From Burkholderia sp. MS389 (GTDB lineage Bacteria; Pseudomonadota; Gammaproteobacteria; Burkholderiales; Burkholderiaceae), in NCBI RefSeq assembly GCF_016899425.1, contig NZ_CP045994.1, positions 3,038,001 to 3,102,000 on the forward strand: a stretch of DNA of 64,000 bases. The letters run 5' to 3'. Shown here piece after piece: positions 24,306 to 32,682 of the stretch. The notes under the pieces were generated by a model. That model had not been told where the DNA came from. It made no database searches and saw nothing but the letters and a program-made list of their open reading frames with translations. Every line of letters begins with the position of its first letter. The stretch's first letter is position 1. The position numbers and the translations under genes are program-made.

Positions 24306-25238
24306 ATGGACCGACTAGGCGACATCCGGCTGTTCGTCGAGGCTGCCGAACTCGGCAGCCTGTCCGCCGCCGGGCGCAAGCTGAACCTCACGCCAGCCGC
24401 CGCGAGCGCGCGGCTCGCGAAGCTCGAGGCAAAGATCGCGACGCGCCTGTTCGAACGCTCGACACGGCAATTGCGGCTCACCGACGAAGGCAAGCTGTAC
24501 CTGAACTGCTGCCGCCAGGCGCTGCAGGCGCTCGACGACGCGGACGCGATGCTGCAGGAAGGCCGCAACGTCGTGAGCGGCAAGGTGCGGCTGTCGTCGA
24601 CGTCCGATTTCGGCCGCCACCAGTTGCTCGACTGGCTCCACGAATTCACGACGCTGCATCCGGGCGTCACGTTCTCGCTGACAGCGTCCGATTCGTCGTC
24701 GAACCTGTGGCAGGACGAGATCGACCTCGCGATCCGCTTCGCCGCGCCGCCCGACGGCGCGCTGATCGCCCGCCGGCTCGCGACCAACCGGCGCGTGCTG
24801 TGCGCGGCGCCGTCGTTCGTCGAACGCCATGGCGTGCCGGCCGATCCGCACGATCTGGCCCGCTTTCCGTGCAACGTGATCACGATCGCGTCCGGCCCGA
24901 TGAACACCTGGCACTTCACGCGCGGCGACGAAGTGCAGGTTCACACGGTGCCGGTGTCGACCGCATTCGAGACCAACGATGGCGGCCTCACCCGCGAATG
25001 GACACTGCGCGGCCACGGCATTGCGCTGAAGTCGCTGTGGGACATCGCCGACGACGTCCGCGCGGGCCGGCTGCGCGTGCTGCTGCCCGACTGGCGGCAC
25101 CAGGACGCGCCGCTGCACGCGATCTATCACAGCAAGCGCTACATGGCGCCGCGCGTGCGCGTGCTGCTCGATTTTCTCGCCGAGCGCTTCGCGCGCGAGG
25201 AAGCCGCGCTCGACGACCTGCTGAACGCGTGCCGCTGA
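24306..25238 (+). CDS. LysR-family transcriptional regulator
   Basis: A 310-residue LysR regulator. The N-terminal winged helix is DIRLFVEAAELGSLSAAGRKLNLTPAAASARLAKLEAKIATRLFERSTRQLRLTDEGKLYL; the C-terminal part has the substrate-binding fold (VRLSSTSDFGRHQLLDWLHEF, LAIRFAAPPDGALIARRLATNRRVLCAAPSF). It resembles the DmlR/YhjC-type regulators of efflux and metabolism genes. ATG 24306 is chosen because it opens just before the helix-turn-helix; the earlier ATG at 24261 would place coding sequence over the operator dyad. It is divergent from the MFS exporter. Confidence 0.92.
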   Translation: MDRLGDIRLFVEAAELGSLSAAGRKLNLTPAAASARLAKLEAKIATRLFERSTRQLRLTDEGKLYLNCCRQALQALDDADAMLQEGRNVVSGKVRLSSTSDFGRHQLLDWLHEFTTLHPGVTFSLTASDSSSNLWQDEIDLAIRFAAPPDGALIARRLATNRRVLCAAPSFVERHGVPADPHDLARFPCNVITIASGPMNTWHFTRGDEVQVHTVPVSTAFETNDGGLTREWTLRGHGIALKSLWDIADDVRAGRLRVLLPDWRHQDAPLHAIYHSKRYMAPRVRVLLDFLAERFAREEAALDDLLNACR

Positions 25239-25328
25239 CGGCCGCCTCGCCACCACTCCGGGGTCGGAACGTGAAAACCGGCGTCGCGCGCCCGCAACCG
25301 GCCGCCCGTCCGTCGTGGCATGAAAAGC

Positions 25329-25334
25329 TATAAT
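25329..25334 (+). promoter_or_regulatory. -10 element, likely miaB operon promoter
   Basis: A perfect TATAAT lies 118 bases before miaB in GC-rich surroundings (AAAGCTATAATGG). No good -35 is visible at 17 bases upstream. Confidence 0.5.
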
Positions 25335-25452
25335 GGAAGGCTTTCCCGACGGCCTTTCCTGTCCGATGCGCGCCATTCGCGTGCCGCGCACGGCCGTCCC
25401 GATTCACCCTTGACGACGCCCCCAGGTCAACCACTGCGAACGGCGAATCCCC

Positions 25453-26826
25453 ATGACCAAGAAAGTTTACGTAAAGACCTTCGGCTGCCAGATGAACGAG
25501 TACGACTCGGACAAGATGGTGGACGTGCTCAATGCGGCCGAAGGCCTCGAAAAGACCGACACGCCGGAAGACGCGGACATCATCCTGTTCAACACGTGCT
25601 CGGTGCGCGAAAAGGCGCAGGAAAAGGTGTTTTCCGATCTCGGCCGCGTGCGCGAGCTGAAGGAAGCGAAGCCGGGCCTCTTGATCGGCGTCGGCGGCTG
25701 CGTCGCGAGCCAGGAAGGCGCGTCGATCGTGTCGCGCGCGCCGTACGTCGACCTCGTGTTCGGCCCGCAAACGCTGCACCGCCTGCCGCAGATGATCGAC
25801 GCGCGCCGCGCGAGCGGCCGGGCGCAGGTCGACATCACGTTCCCCGAAATCGAGAAGTTCGATCACTTGCCGCCCGCGCGCGTCGAGGGACCGAGCGCGT
25901 TCGTGTCGATCATGGAAGGTTGCTCGAAATACTGCAGCTACTGCGTGGTGCCGTACACGCGCGGCGATGAAGTGTCGCGCCCGCTCGACGACGTGCTGAC
26001 CGAAGTGGCCGGCCTCGCCGACCAGGGCGTGCGCGAAGTCACGCTGCTCGGCCAGAACGTGAACGCTTATCGTGGCGCACTGACCGCCGGCTCGTCCGAC
26101 ATCGCCGATTTCGCGACGCTGATCGAATACGTCGCCGACATCCCCGGCATCGAGCGGATCCGCTACACGACGTCGCACCCGAAGGAATTCACGCAGCGCC
26201 TGATCGACACGTACGCGAAGGTGCCGAAGCTCGTGAGCCACCTGCACCTGCCGGTGCAGCACGGCTCCGACCGCATCCTGATGGCGATGAAGCGCGGCTA
26301 TACGGTGCTCGAATACAAGTCGGTGATCCGCAAGCTGCGCGCGATCCGCCCGGACCTGTCGCTGTCGACCGACATGATCGTCGGCTTCCCCGGCGAGACC
26401 GAGGACGATTTCGACAAGATGATGGCGCTCGTGCACGAGATGCGCTACGACACGAGCTTCTCGTTCATCTACAGCCCGCGCCCCGGCACGCCGGCCGCGA
26501 ACCTCGCCGACGACACGCCGCGCGAAGTGAAGCTCAAACGCCTGCAACATCTGCAGGCGACGATCGAGGAGAACGTCGCGCGCATCAGCCAGTCGATGGT
26601 CGGGAAGGTCGAGCGGATCCTCGTCGAGGGCCCGTCGCGCAAGGACCCGAACGAGCTCGCGGGCCGCACCGAGAACAACCGTGTGGTGAATTTCCCGGCG
26701 CCGCTCGCGTCGCACCCGCGCCTGATCGGCCAGATGATCGACGTGAAGATCAACCATGCGTACCCGCACTCGCTGCGCGGCGAGCTCGTGCTCGTCAGCG
26801 ACGACGCGAGCGCGGCCACCCACTGA
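25453..26826 (+). CDS. miaB: tRNA-2-methylthio-N6-dimethylallyladenosine synthase
   Basis: A 457-residue radical-SAM methylthiotransferase that adds the 2-methylthio group to i6A37 in tRNA, using two [4Fe-4S] clusters. The N-terminal domain has its three Cys ([36 protein letters not shown]), the radical-SAM motif is C157-x3-C161-x2-C164 ([15 protein letters not shown]), and a C-terminal TRAM domain follows. Length and all Cys match the family. It begins the conserved block miaB-phoH-ybeY-corC-lnt, with the next start 33 bases after its stop. Confidence 0.97.
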   Translation: MTKKVYVKTFGCQMNEYDSDKMVDVLNAAEGLEKTDTPEDADIILFNTCSVREKAQEKVFSDLGRVRELKEAKPGLLIGVGGCVASQEGASIVSRAPYVDLVFGPQTLHRLPQMIDARRASGRAQVDITFPEIEKFDHLPPARVEGPSAFVSIMEGCSKYCSYCVVPYTRGDEVSRPLDDVLTEVAGLADQGVREVTLLGQNVNAYRGALTAGSSDIADFATLIEYVADIPGIERIRYTTSHPKEFTQRLIDTYAKVPKLVSHLHLPVQHGSDRILMAMKRGYTVLEYKSVIRKLRAIRPDLSLSTDMIVGFPGETEDDFDKMMALVHEMRYDTSFSFIYSPRPGTPAANLADDTPREVKLKRLQHLQATIEENVARISQSMVGKVERILVEGPSRKDPNELAGRTENNRVVNFPAPLASHPRLIGQMIDVKINHAYPHSLRGELVLVSDDASAATH

Positions 26827-26859
26827 CCGACCGACGCCCGACAGGAGCCCGACGCTACT

Positions 26860-27906
26860 TTGAAGACCGTCCAAGCACTGGAATTCACCGCCCCGCGCGA
26901 CGACAACGCGCGCCTCGCCAACCTCTGCGGCCCGCTCGACGAGAACCTGCGGCAGATCGAACAGGCGCTCGACGTCACGCTCGCGCGGCGCGGCCACCGG
27001 ATCACGATCCGCGGGCGCGGCGCCAAGCTCGCGCTCGCCGCGCTCGAAAACTTCTACAACCGCGCGCGCGATCCGCTGTCGGTCGACGACATCCAGCTTG
27101 CGCTGGTCGAAGTGCGCCACACGGCCGGCAACGGCCGCCAGGACACGCTCGACGTGCGCTTTCGCGGCGACCCCGATCATCCGTTCGACGAGCCCGTCGC
27201 GCAGCTCGACGCCAGCGAACCGGAGGAAGAGCCGGGGCCGAAGCTCTACACGCGGCGCGCCGACCTGCGCGGCCGCACGCCCGCCCAGCGCGAATACCTG
27301 AAGCAGATCCTGCAGCACGACGTGACGTTCGGCATCGGGCCGGCCGGCACCGGCAAGACCTACCTCGCGGTCGCGTGCGCGGTCGACGCGCTCGAGCGCG
27401 ACCAGGTCAAGCGGATCGTGCTGACGCGCCCGGCCGTCGAGGCCGGCGAGCGGCTCGGCTTCCTGCCGGGCGATCTCGCGCAGAAGGTCGACCCGTACCT
27501 GCGGCCGCTGTACGACGCGCTGTACGACCTGCTCGGCTTCGACAAGACGGCCAAGATGTTCGAGCGCCAGATGATCGAGATCGCGCCGCTCGCGTACATG
27601 CGCGGCCGCACGCTGAACCACGCGTTCATCATCCTCGACGAGGCGCAGAACACCACGCCCGAGCAGATGAAGATGTTCCTCACGCGGATCGGCTTCGGCT
27701 CGAAGGCGGTCGTGACCGGCGACACGAGCCAGGTCGACCTGCCGCGCGGCCACAAGAGCGGCCTCGTCGAGGCGCAGCAAGTGCTCGGCGGCGTGCGCGG
27801 CATCGCGCTTACGCGCTTCACGAGCGCGGACGTCGTGCGCCATCCGCTCGTCGCACGCATCGTCGAGGCGTACGACGAGTTCCACGCGCAGCACCAGGAC
27901 GGCTGA
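26860..27906 (+). CDS. ybeZ: PhoH-like ATPase (YbeZ)
   Basis: A 348-residue P-loop ATPase of the PhoH family, a cytoplasmic protein linked to RNA metabolism and the partner of YbeY. Walker A is [15 protein letters not shown], followed by [37 protein letters not shown] and Walker [23 protein letters not shown], then [13 protein letters not shown]. The N-terminal 120 residues form a KH-like region. Translation probably begins with TTG at 26860 (AGGAG about 12 bases upstream). A rho-independent terminator follows, so ybeY may be reached by read-through or its own promoter. Confidence 0.93.
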   Translation: MKTVQALEFTAPRDDNARLANLCGPLDENLRQIEQALDVTLARRGHRITIRGRGAKLALAALENFYNRARDPLSVDDIQLALVEVRHTAGNGRQDTLDVRFRGDPDHPFDEPVAQLDASEPEEEPGPKLYTRRADLRGRTPAQREYLKQILQHDVTFGIGPAGTGKTYLAVACAVDALERDQVKRIVLTRPAVEAGERLGFLPGDLAQKVDPYLRPLYDALYDLLGFDKTAKMFERQMIEIAPLAYMRGRTLNHAFIILDEAQNTTPEQMKMFLTRIGFGSKAVVTGDTSQVDLPRGHKSGLVEAQQVLGGVRGIALTRFTSADVVRHPLVARIVEAYDEFHAQHQDG

Positions 27907-27925
27907 GCGGCGGCGCCCGAGCGCT

Positions 27926-27968
27926 GCCCGGCCCGGCCCGCCAGACGGCGCGCCGGGCTTTCTTTTGC
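27926..27968 (+). terminator. Terminator after the PhoH-like gene
   Basis: The stem GCCCGGC (27926-27932) with GCCGGGC (27952-27958) is followed by TTTCTTTTG. The hairpin may attenuate rather than end the operon, because ybeY follows in the same direction. Confidence 0.6.
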
Positions 27969-28008
27969 CCGGGCGCCGCCCGGTCCGAATTCGGGCGCGA
28001 TCGGCCGT

Positions 28009-28020
28009 TTGGTGTATCCT
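28009..28020 (+). promoter_or_regulatory. Promoter-like TTGGTGTATCCT before ybeY
   Basis: TTGGTGTATCCT contains TATCCT, a -10-like hexamer, 28 bases before the ybeY start. The same 12 bases recur before corC at 29926-29937. Confidence 0.4.
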
Positions 28021-28047
28021 CAACGCGTCCCAATCGCCGCACGCGTC

Positions 28048-28824
28048 ATGAAATCCTCTCGTTCCCGCAAGTCCGGCCGCGCCCCGTCCGCCGCGTCCGA
28101 ATCCCCCCGCCTTTCGCTGTTCGACGCGAAGGGCAAAGCCCGGACCGTCAACGCGCAAGGGCTGCGGATCGACTTCCCGGACGGCCGCAGCCTGATGTTC
28201 GACCTGTCGGGCAGCTCGGGCGACGCGGCCGTCGCGATCGTCGCGCAGCACAACGATCCGGCGATGCGTGCGAAGCTCGCGCTGCAGCCCGAGCACTACG
28301 ACAGCGTGACGCTGCACGTCGGCGCCGAGTTCGCGCCGCGCGAGGACGACCCCGAAGACGAGCCGCGCGCGTTGGAATTCGACCTGTCCGTGCAGTACGG
28401 CGACGAGATCACGAGCGACGTGCGCAAGACGCTGCCGAAGCGCAAGCTGATCGCCGAATGGATCGAGCCGGCGCTGTTCGCGAGCGCGCAGCTCACCGTG
28501 CGCTTCGTCGGCGAGAACGAAGGCCGTACGCTGAACGCCGGCTACCGCCACAAGGACTATCCGACCAACGTGCTGACCTTCGCGTACGACGCGGCGCCCG
28601 ACGGCACCGTGATCGGCGACCTCGTGCTGTGCTGCCCGGTCGTCGAGAAGGAAGCGCACGAGCAAGGCAAGCCGCTCGCGGCCCATTACGCGCACCTGCT
28701 GGTACACGGCGCGCTGCACGCGCAGGGCTACGACCACGAGACGAGCGACGAGGACGCGGCCGAAATGGAAGCGCTCGAAATCGACATCCTCGCGAAACTG
28801 GGTTTCCCGAACCCGTACCAGTAA
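28048..28824 (+). CDS. ybeY: Endoribonuclease YbeY with an N-terminal extension
   Basis: A 258-residue zinc-dependent endoribonuclease for rRNA 3' maturation and ribosome quality control. The C-terminal roughly 150 residues carry the full YbeY core: [49 protein letters not shown] and the metal motif [26 protein letters not shown] (H-x3-H-x5-H). The first roughly 105 residues are extra, with a basic start ([15 protein letters not shown]) and then [57 protein letters not shown], which I do not recognise. Typical YbeY is about 155 residues. A single uninterrupted frame supports a true fusion. It follows its partner phoH. Confidence 0.92.
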   Translation: MKSSRSRKSGRAPSAASESPRLSLFDAKGKARTVNAQGLRIDFPDGRSLMFDLSGSSGDAAVAIVAQHNDPAMRAKLALQPEHYDSVTLHVGAEFAPREDDPEDEPRALEFDLSVQYGDEITSDVRKTLPKRKLIAEWIEPALFASAQLTVRFVGENEGRTLNAGYRHKDYPTNVLTFAYDAAPDGTVIGDLVLCCPVVEKEAHEQGKPLAAHYAHLLVHGALHAQGYDHETSDEDAAEMEALEIDILAKLGFPNPYQ

Positions 28825-28836
28825 GCCGTCCGCCCG

Positions 28837-29469
28837 ATGCGCCACGCCGCGATGCTGCCGCCCGCCTACCCGCCGTCGATCGGCGAAGGACGCCTGCTGA
28901 CGGAAGACGAGCTCGCGGCGTCGCTCGCGCAGACGATGCGCGACTGGGACGGCCGGCAGGATCTCTGGCTGTTCGGCTATGGCTCGCTGATCTGGAATCC
29001 CGGGCTGCCGACCGTCGCCGCCGTACGCGGCAAGGTGCACGGCTACCATCGCGGGCTCTACCTGTGGTCGCGCGTGAATCGCGGCACCCCCGAACAGCCG
29101 GGCCTCGTGCTCGCGCTCGATCGCGGCGGCTCGTGCTCGGGCATCGCATTCCGGCTCTCCGGCCCGACCGCGCAGCCGCATCTCGAGACATTGTGGAAGC
29201 GCGAAATGCCGATGGGCTCGTACCGGCCCGCGTGGCTGCCGTGCTCGCTCGAGACCGGCGAACGCGTGAACGCGCTCGCGTTCGTGATGCGCCGCGACGC
29301 ACCGACCTATACGGGCAAGCTGACCGACCCCGTCGTCAAGGAAGTGTTCCGCTGCGCGGCCGGCCGCTACGGCACGACGCTCGACTACGTGAGCCGCACG
29401 GTGGACGCACTGCGCGCGAGCGGCATCCCCGACCGCGCGCTCGAAGGGTTGCTGGCGCGATGCCGATGA
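28837..29469 (+). CDS. Gamma-glutamylcyclotransferase, ChaC-like
   Basis: A 210-residue ChaC-family enzyme that cleaves glutathione to 5-oxoproline and Cys-Gly in the cytoplasm. The ligand loop is DLWLFGYGSLIWNPGLP and the likely catalytic Glu is in LETLWKREMPMGSYRPAWL. The family's YITG-like turn and compact length fit. It starts 12 bases after ybeY, so it belongs to this transcript, although chaC is not a usual member of the ybeZYX-lnt operon. The first six residues precede a second ATG (28852), which is an equally possible start. Confidence 0.88.
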   Translation: MRHAAMLPPAYPPSIGEGRLLTEDELAASLAQTMRDWDGRQDLWLFGYGSLIWNPGLPTVAAVRGKVHGYHRGLYLWSRVNRGTPEQPGLVLALDRGGSCSGIAFRLSGPTAQPHLETLWKREMPMGSYRPAWLPCSLETGERVNALAFVMRRDAPTYTGKLTDPVVKEVFRCAAGRYGTTLDYVSRTVDALRASGIPDRALEGLLARCR

Positions 29470-29539
29470 TCCGGCACACCGCGCGGGCGGCCGCCATGCG
29501 ACCCCGCGCCGCCCGCGCATCCACACGAGGACACGCCCG

Positions 29540-29689
29540 ATGAAATCGTCACGCCGGTCGCGTTGCAGGATCGCCGTGCTGCTCGTCGCCGCGAGCGTCG
29601 CGCTGTCCGGCTGCGGCATACTCGGCTGCGGCGGCGCCGCGACCAACGGCGCGGCCGCCGGCGGCTGCTCGGCCGGCATGCGGTTCTGA
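29540..29689 (+). CDS. Small Gly/Ala-rich lipoprotein, 49 aa
   Basis: A short gene translating to a 49-residue protein: a strongly basic start (MKSSRRSRCR), a hydrophobic core (IAVLLVAASVAL) and the lipobox LSGC, followed by a tiny mature part rich in Gly, Ala and Cys (GCGILGCGGAATNGAAAGGCSAG). GAGG lies nine bases before the ATG. The mature chain of about 25 residues would be a lipid-anchored peptide with three or four cysteines. I do not recognise the family. It sits between the ChaC-like gene (70 bases before) and corC. Confidence 0.65.
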   Translation: MKSSRRSRCRIAVLLVAASVALSGCGILGCGGAATNGAAAGGCSAGMRF

Positions 29690-29925
29690 ACGGCGCGCGA
29701 CGCGTGCGCCGCCTGCGACGGAATGCCGCCGTCGCCGGCCGTTGCCCGCGTCCGGCCGCGCCGCCCTGCCCGCCGCCATTTTTTTGCCGCCGCGCCCCGC
29801 CGACGCTTTCTGCGATAGGATGGACCCGACGACGACGTCGCGCCCGGCGCGGCCGTCCGCGAGCGGGGCCCGCGCGAGCCGTCCACCCTGGCCGTACGGC
29901 CGGGTGACACGGTCGCGTCGTGCCC

Positions 29926-29937
29926 TTGGTGTATCCT
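29926..29937 (+). promoter_or_regulatory. Promoter-like TTGGTGTATCCT before corC
   Basis: The same 12 bases as before ybeY (28009-28020), with TATCCT as a -10-like hexamer, 48 bases before corC. It would give corC-lnt their own promoter. Confidence 0.4.
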
Positions 29938-29984
29938 TGCCTACTCCGTGACCGCGCGCCCCGGCATGACCCGGGCGCACCACC

Positions 29985-30872
29985 ATGAACGATTCGTATC
30001 CCAGTCGTAAGCCAACCGACAAACCGCAAGAAAAGCGCTCGCTGCTCGAGCGCCTGACCGACTTCATCTCGCCCGAGCCCGAATCCCGCGGCGAGTTGCT
30101 GGAAATCCTCCAGGACGCCCACGAACGCAACCTGATCGACGCGGATTCGCTGTCGATGATCGAAGGCGTGTTCCAGGTCTCCGATCTGTGCGCCCGCGAC
30201 ATCATGGTGCCGCGCGCGCAGATGGACGCGATCAACATCGCCGACAAGCCCGAGGATTTCATCCCGTTCGTCCTCGAAAAGGCGCACTCGCGCTACCCGG
30301 TGTACGAGGAGAACCGCGACAACGTGATCGGCGTGCTGCTCGCGAAGGATCTGCTGCGCTTCTATGCCGAGGAAGAATTCGACGTGCGCGGAATGCTGCG
30401 CCCGGCCGTGTTCATTCCGGAATCGAAGCGCCTGAACGTGCTGCTGCACGACTTCCGCGTGAACCGCAACCACCTGGCGATCGTCGTCGACGAATACGGC
30501 GGCGTCGCGGGCCTGATCACGATCGAGGACGTGCTCGAACAGATCGTCGGCGACATCGAGGACGAATACGACTTCGACGAGGAAGCCGGCAACATCATCT
30601 CGGGGCCGGACGGCCGCTACCGCGTGCGTGCGCTCACCGAGATCGAGCAGTTCAACGAGACGTTCGGCACCGATTTCCCCGACGACGAGGTCGACACGAT
30701 CGGCGGCCTGATCACCCATCATTTCGGACGCGTGCCGCACCGCGGCGAGAAGCTGCAGCTCGGCAACCTCGTGTTCGAAATCCAGCGCGGCGATGCGCGC
30801 CAGGTTCACGTGCTGCTGGTGCGCCGCAACCCGCTCGCCAGCCGTCGCGCCGAAACCTCGCACGAAGACTGA
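29985..30872 (+). CDS. corC: CorC/HlyC-family CBS-domain protein
   Basis: A 295-residue cytoplasmic protein with two CBS domains (DIMVPRAQMDAINIADKPEDFIPFVLEKAHSRYPVYEENRDNVIGVLLAKDLLRF and PAVFIPESKRLNVLLHDFRVNRNHLAIVVDEYGGVAGLITIEDVLEQIVGDIEDEYD) and a C-terminal CorC/HlyC transporter-associated domain (YRVRALTEIEQFNETFGTDFPDDEVDTIGGLITHHFGRVPHRGEKL). It lacks membrane segments, as in YbeX. Members are linked to magnesium/cobalt efflux and ribosome-related homeostasis. It is the ybeX position in the ybeZ-ybeY-ybeX-lnt order. Confidence 0.94.
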   Translation: MNDSYPSRKPTDKPQEKRSLLERLTDFISPEPESRGELLEILQDAHERNLIDADSLSMIEGVFQVSDLCARDIMVPRAQMDAINIADKPEDFIPFVLEKAHSRYPVYEENRDNVIGVLLAKDLLRFYAEEEFDVRGMLRPAVFIPESKRLNVLLHDFRVNRNHLAIVVDEYGGVAGLITIEDVLEQIVGDIEDEYDFDEEAGNIISGPDGRYRVRALTEIEQFNETFGTDFPDDEVDTIGGLITHHFGRVPHRGEKLQLGNLVFEIQRGDARQVHVLLVRRNPLASRRAETSHED

Positions 30873-30924
30873 CCGCTCCGCGCCAGCCGCGCCTCCTTCA
30901 ACCGCTCGCCCTCTTCCGCTTCAC

Positions 30925-32625
30925 ATGGACGATCCGATTCCGTCCCGCCCGGCTGGCGGCCTTCTCGCGCCGGCGCCCGGCCGCGCGCTGCCGCGCTGGC
31001 ACTATCCGGCCGCGCTGCTCGCCGGCGCGGCCAATACGCTCAGCTTCGCGCCCACGCCGCACGGCGGCTGGCTGCAGCTCGTCGTATTCGTCTGGTTTTT
31101 CGCGCAGCTGACGCGCACGTCGAACTGGCGCGGCGCCGCGCTCACCGGCGGCGCGTTCGGCTTCGGCAACTTCATCAGCGGCGTCTGGTGGCTCTACATC
31201 AGCATGCACGTGTACGGCGAGATGGCCGCGCCGCTCGCGGGCGGCGCGCTCGTGCTGTTCGCGCTCTACCTGTCGCTGTACCCGGCGTTTTCGGCCGGGC
31301 TGTGGTCGTTCTGCGCGGGCCATGCATGGCATCGCCGCGAGGCCGACCCGCGGCCGTTCTCGCCGACCTGGCACGGCGCGTTTGCGTTCGCGAGCGCGTG
31401 GGCGCTCGGCGAATGGCTGCGCGGCACCGTGTTCACCGGCTTTCCGTGGCTCGGCAGCGGCTACCCGCAGGTCGACGGCCCGTTCGCGGGCTTCGCGCCG
31501 GTGGTGGGCGTGTACGGGATCGCGTGGGTGCTCGCGCTGTTCGCCGCACTCGTCGTGCAGGCGCTCGCCGCCGCGCGGCCGTCGCTGGTGCGTGACGGCG
31601 AAGCCGGCGCATCCGGCGGCAACGCCCGCGTGCGCATCGCCGCGCCGGCCGGCATCGCCGTCGCCCTCGTCGCGGCCGGCCTCGGGCTGTCGCAGGTCAC
31701 GTGGACCGTGCCCGCGAACGCGCCGCTCACCGTGCGGCTGCTGCAGGGCAACGTGAAGCAGGACATCAAGTTCGAGCAGGAAGGCATCGACGCGGCGATC
31801 AAGATGTACACACAGATGATCGTCGAGAAACCGGCCGACCTGATCGTCACGCCCGAGACCGCGATCGCGGTGATGATCCAGGAATTGCCCGAGCCGTTCG
31901 CCGTCGCGATCCGAAAATTCAGCGACACGACCGGGTCGGCCGTGCTGTTCGGCGCGGTCGGCGCGTCGGTGACCGAGGACGGCCACTACGTCGACTACAC
32001 GAACAGCCTGTACGGCGTGACGCCGAATTCGCGCGACATCTATCACTACGACAAGCACCACCTCGTGCCCTTCGGCGAATTCATTCCGTGGGGCTTCCGG
32101 TGGTTCGTCAACCTGATGAAGATGCCGCTCGGCGACTTCGCGCGCGGCGCGCCGGTGCAGAAGCCGTTCCTCGTGCACAACCAGCCGGTGATGGCCGATA
32201 TCTGCTACGAGGACTTGTTCGGCGAGGAAATCGCCGCGACGATCCGCGACAACCCGCAGCCGCCCGGCGTGCTCGTCAACGTGACGAACCTCGCGTGGTT
32301 CGGCGACACGATCGCGCTCGACCAGCATCTGCAGATCGCGCGGATGCGCTCGCTCGAGACGGGCCGGCCGATGCTGCGTTCGACCAATACGGGGATGACG
32401 GCCGCGATCGACGCGCACGGGCGCGTGCTTGGCCAGCTGAAGCCGTTCACGATCGGCTCGCTCGACGTGCGGATCGAAGGCACGAGCGGCTTCACGCCGT
32501 ACGTGACGAGCGGCAACAACATCGTGCTCGCGGTGTCGTTCGTGCTGCTCGCGTTCGGCTTCACGTTCGGGCCCGGGCTGCGCCGGCGCAACGGCCGGCA
32601 ACCCGGCGGCGACGAAGCGGCGTGA
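30925..32625 (+). CDS. lnt: Apolipoprotein N-acyltransferase
   Basis: A 566-residue inner-membrane enzyme that N-acylates the diacylglyceryl-Cys of lipoproteins. Several hydrophobic segments lead (about residues 25-245), followed by the periplasmic nitrilase domain with the full catalytic triad Glu311 (VTPETAIAV), Lys377 (YDKHHLVPFGEFIP) and Cys427 (ADICYEDLFGEEI), corresponding to E. coli E267, K335 and C387. A last membrane helix closes the protein. ATG 30925 begins shortly before the first helix. It follows corC by 52 bases. It is about 50 residues longer than E. coli Lnt. Confidence 0.96.
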   Translation: MDDPIPSRPAGGLLAPAPGRALPRWHYPAALLAGAANTLSFAPTPHGGWLQLVVFVWFFAQLTRTSNWRGAALTGGAFGFGNFISGVWWLYISMHVYGEMAAPLAGGALVLFALYLSLYPAFSAGLWSFCAGHAWHRREADPRPFSPTWHGAFAFASAWALGEWLRGTVFTGFPWLGSGYPQVDGPFAGFAPVVGVYGIAWVLALFAALVVQALAAARPSLVRDGEAGASGGNARVRIAAPAGIAVALVAAGLGLSQVTWTVPANAPLTVRLLQGNVKQDIKFEQEGIDAAIKMYTQMIVEKPADLIVTPETAIAVMIQELPEPFAVAIRKFSDTTGSAVLFGAVGASVTEDGHYVDYTNSLYGVTPNSRDIYHYDKHHLVPFGEFIPWGFRWFVNLMKMPLGDFARGAPVQKPFLVHNQPVMADICYEDLFGEEIAATIRDNPQPPGVLVNVTNLAWFGDTIALDQHLQIARMRSLETGRPMLRSTNTGMTAAIDAHGRVLGQLKPFTIGSLDVRIEGTSGFTPYVTSGNNIVLAVSFVLLAFGFTFGPGLRRRNGRQPGGDEAA

Positions 32626-32682
32626 CGCGGCGGGCCGCCGTCGCGCCCGGCGGCCGCGCGTGACCGCGAACCGGCCGGCCGT

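Noticed and set aside
24988..29910. A single open frame of 1640 codons on the minus strand
   Set aside because: It lies antisense to miaB, phoH, ybeY and chaC, which have full family signatures. Its translation is an Arg/Ala/Val-rich shadow without domain structure, the normal product of GC-rich codon use.
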